5,354 nucleotides of DNA. It comes from JAJISK01 sp046759185 (GTDB lineage: Archaea > Thermoplasmatota > Thermoplasmata > RBG-16-68-12 > JAJISG01). The DNA is taken from contig JBHIBO010000058.1 in the NCBI GenBank assembly GCA_046759185.1, positions 1 to 5,354 of the forward strand. The letters run 5' to 3'. The notes under the pieces are model-generated. The model had not been told where the DNA came from, did not search any database, and was given only the letters and a program-made list of their open reading frames with translations. A program made the translations under genes and the position numbers. Shown piece after piece: positions 4,273-5,354 of the stretch (positions within the stretch are counted from its first letter, which is position 1; every line of letters starts with the position of its first letter).

Positions 4273-5354
4273 CTACGCGGGTTCGATGCGACTCAGCAGG
4301 CGGAGACGCATGTTCATGATGGGTCCAGTGTCGTCCAGTCCGTACTGCCGACACCACTCCTGGAGCTTAGACCTGGGCGCGTCCCAGATCTGCTTCACCT
4401 TGAGTTCAGGGAGCGACCCCGTGGACTCTTGAGGAGGTCCTGCCACAGGTTCTAGCTCCGGCTCTACTTCTCGCTCGCCGGAGATCTCGGTGGAATCCGG
4501 TAGCATCTCCTCCTCCATGGGCTGTTCCTCCGCGGACGGTTCCTCCGTCTGGGAGGGGACAGCGACCTCCTTGCTCCTCTTGGCCTTCCTTTCTCTCTTA
4601 GCCTTCTTCCCCCGGCCCTTCTTGCGCTTCTCCGCTTTCTTCACCGTCTCCTCCGCCTCGTCGAGAACGACGACGGGCGTCGCGACCTCGCCCATGTCAC
4701 CCTCGTCCGAGGGGGTCTCAGGGGTACCCTCAGGCGTTTCCGGGGGGGTGTCCGGGGGTCCTTCCGCCAGCATCTCATCGGAGCGCGCTCCCATGTCCCC
4801 GATGTCCGCCTCGATCGCGGTCATTGAATCCTCTTCGCGCGCCTCGTCGATATCGTCCTGGGCGGCTTCCTCGGGGCTCTCGTCGAGTTTCTCCTGGAGG
4901 TCCTCTTCGACCGGATCTTCCGGGAGCCCACTCTCAGCCTCCGCCTCGGACGGCGGCTCCTCCACCTGGGTCTCCAGGTCATGCAGGAGACGCTCTCGAA
5001 GGTCGACCACCGTGCCCGAATCGTCCAGGCCGAGCTGGAGACACCAAGCCCGCAGGTCCGCCTTCCGAGCCCTGCGGACGGCGCTCACCGTGATCTCGGG
5101 AACCGCGCCTTCCTCCTCCTGGCTTTCGGGGACCTCAGGCGGCTCCTCGGGAACCCCCACGGGCTTCCGTCGAGTTCGCTTCTCCCGAGCCTTCCGCTTG
5201 CCCCACAGCAGCGGGAGGAGGGCTTTTACAGGCCGGACGTCGCTGGAGGTCCCCGCCCAGCTGGCGAGCATCTCCCCGAACTCCTCCTCAATCTGTTGGG
5301 AGAGATCGTGGAGGCGCGCCTGGAGGGCGCCGTTGTCCCGTCCGCGGAACACGA
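4273..5354 (-). CDS. Protein with two SAP-like motifs flanking a long acidic/basic low-complexity linker (5' end possibly truncated)
   Basis: At least 359 residues from a GTG at 5352; the frame remains open to the window edge, so the true start may lie outside. In order: an amphipathic, possibly coiled-coil helix (about 8-30); a basic patch K-R-K-A-R-E-K-R-T-R-R-K (52-63); a first SAP-like helix-turn-helix (about 92-127); a strongly acidic stretch with Pro/Glu/Thr repeats (about 128-236); a Lys/Arg cluster (238-261); a second acidic stretch (about 267-305); and a second SAP-like motif at the very C-terminus (about 321-357). The two motifs share L-x-x-W-C-x-Q-x-G-L-D-D-[ST]-G followed by R-x-R-L-L. 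SAP domains usually bind DNA, sometimes RNA, so a nucleic-acid binding or bridging role is inferred. No enzyme domain, signal peptide or membrane segment is visible. The partner and pathway are unknown. Confidence 0.7.
   Translation of the reverse strand, partial: VFRGRDNGALQARLHDLSQQIEEEFGEMLASWAGTSSDVRPVKALLPLLWGKRKAREKRTRRKPVGVPEEPPEVPESQEEEGAVPEITVSAVRRARKADLRAWCLQLGLDDSGTVVDLRERLLHDLETQVEEPPSEAEAESGLPEDPVEEDLQEKLDESPEEAAQDDIDEAREEDSMTAIEADIGDMGARSDEMLAEGPPDTPPETPEGTPETPSDEGDMGEVATPVVVLDEAEETVKKAEKRKKGRGKKAKRERKAKRSKEVAVPSQTEEPSAEEQPMEEEMLPDSTEISGEREVEPELEPVAGPPQESTGSLPELKVKQIWDAPRSKLQEWCRQYGLDDTGPIMNMRLRLLSRIEPA

Noticed and set aside
3217..4455. A 412-residue plus-strand open frame opposite the GNAT gene.
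   Set aside because: The minus-strand frame shows two complete GNAT domains. The plus-strand translation has no family motif, runs into the SAP-like gene, and looks like an antisense shadow of G+C-rich coding DNA.
5200..5240. Hydrophobic V-K-A-L-L-P-L-L-W stretch in the SAP-like protein as a membrane segment.
   Set aside because: It is far too short, contains a lysine and a proline, and is followed by a dense basic patch.
1..5354. CRISPR arrays, tRNAs, insertion sequences or phage genes.
   Set aside because: No regularly spaced direct repeats, tRNA-like cloverleaf, transposase motifs or terminal repeats were seen. Nearly all bases are covered by six genes, and no gene-free stretch exceeds about 90 bases.

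Overview
The window is clearly G+C-rich and densely coded, and the gene style points to an archaeon. The signs are a methionine synthase split into two genes, GGAGG-type ribosome binding sites, short TATA-like A/T islands in otherwise G+C-rich spacers, and a SAP-like protein with long acidic and basic linkers. A high-G+C member of Thermoplasmatota (Euryarchaeota) would fit. The phylum is an inference from gene content; no rRNA or ribosomal protein gene is present to fix it.

Bases 1-2604, plus strand, form a methionine-synthesis operon. It contains the C-terminal half of a 5,10-methylenetetrahydrofolate reductase-like gene (metF-like, cut by the window edge), then a protein matching the zinc-less N-terminal half of cobalamin-independent methionine synthase, then a protein matching the catalytic zinc-binding C-terminal half. 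The order is that of the two halves in full-length MetE. The reductase would make the methyl donor, and the two-subunit synthase would pass the methyl group to homocysteine. The second synthase gene appears to start at a CTG codon that overlaps the preceding stop (CTGA), behind a strong GGAGGAG site. The operon ends in a hairpin plus T-run that includes the last stop codon.

Bases 2608-5354 are all coded on the minus strand. Read in transcription order, they hold: a low-complexity protein with two SAP-like motifs (5' end at or beyond the window edge); a two-domain GNAT acetyltransferase of the mycothiol-synthase (MshD) type; and a short RmlC-like cupin (dTDP-4-dehydrorhamnose 3,5-epimerase family). 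The acetyltransferase and the cupin each have their own A/T-rich promoter candidate, so these three genes need not be one operon. The cupin gene converges on the methionine operon.

No tRNA, rRNA, CRISPR array, insertion sequence or phage gene was seen. The most notable items are the split MetE with its probable CTG start, and the SAP-like protein whose two end domains share an unusual W-C...G-L-D-D-[ST]-G signature.
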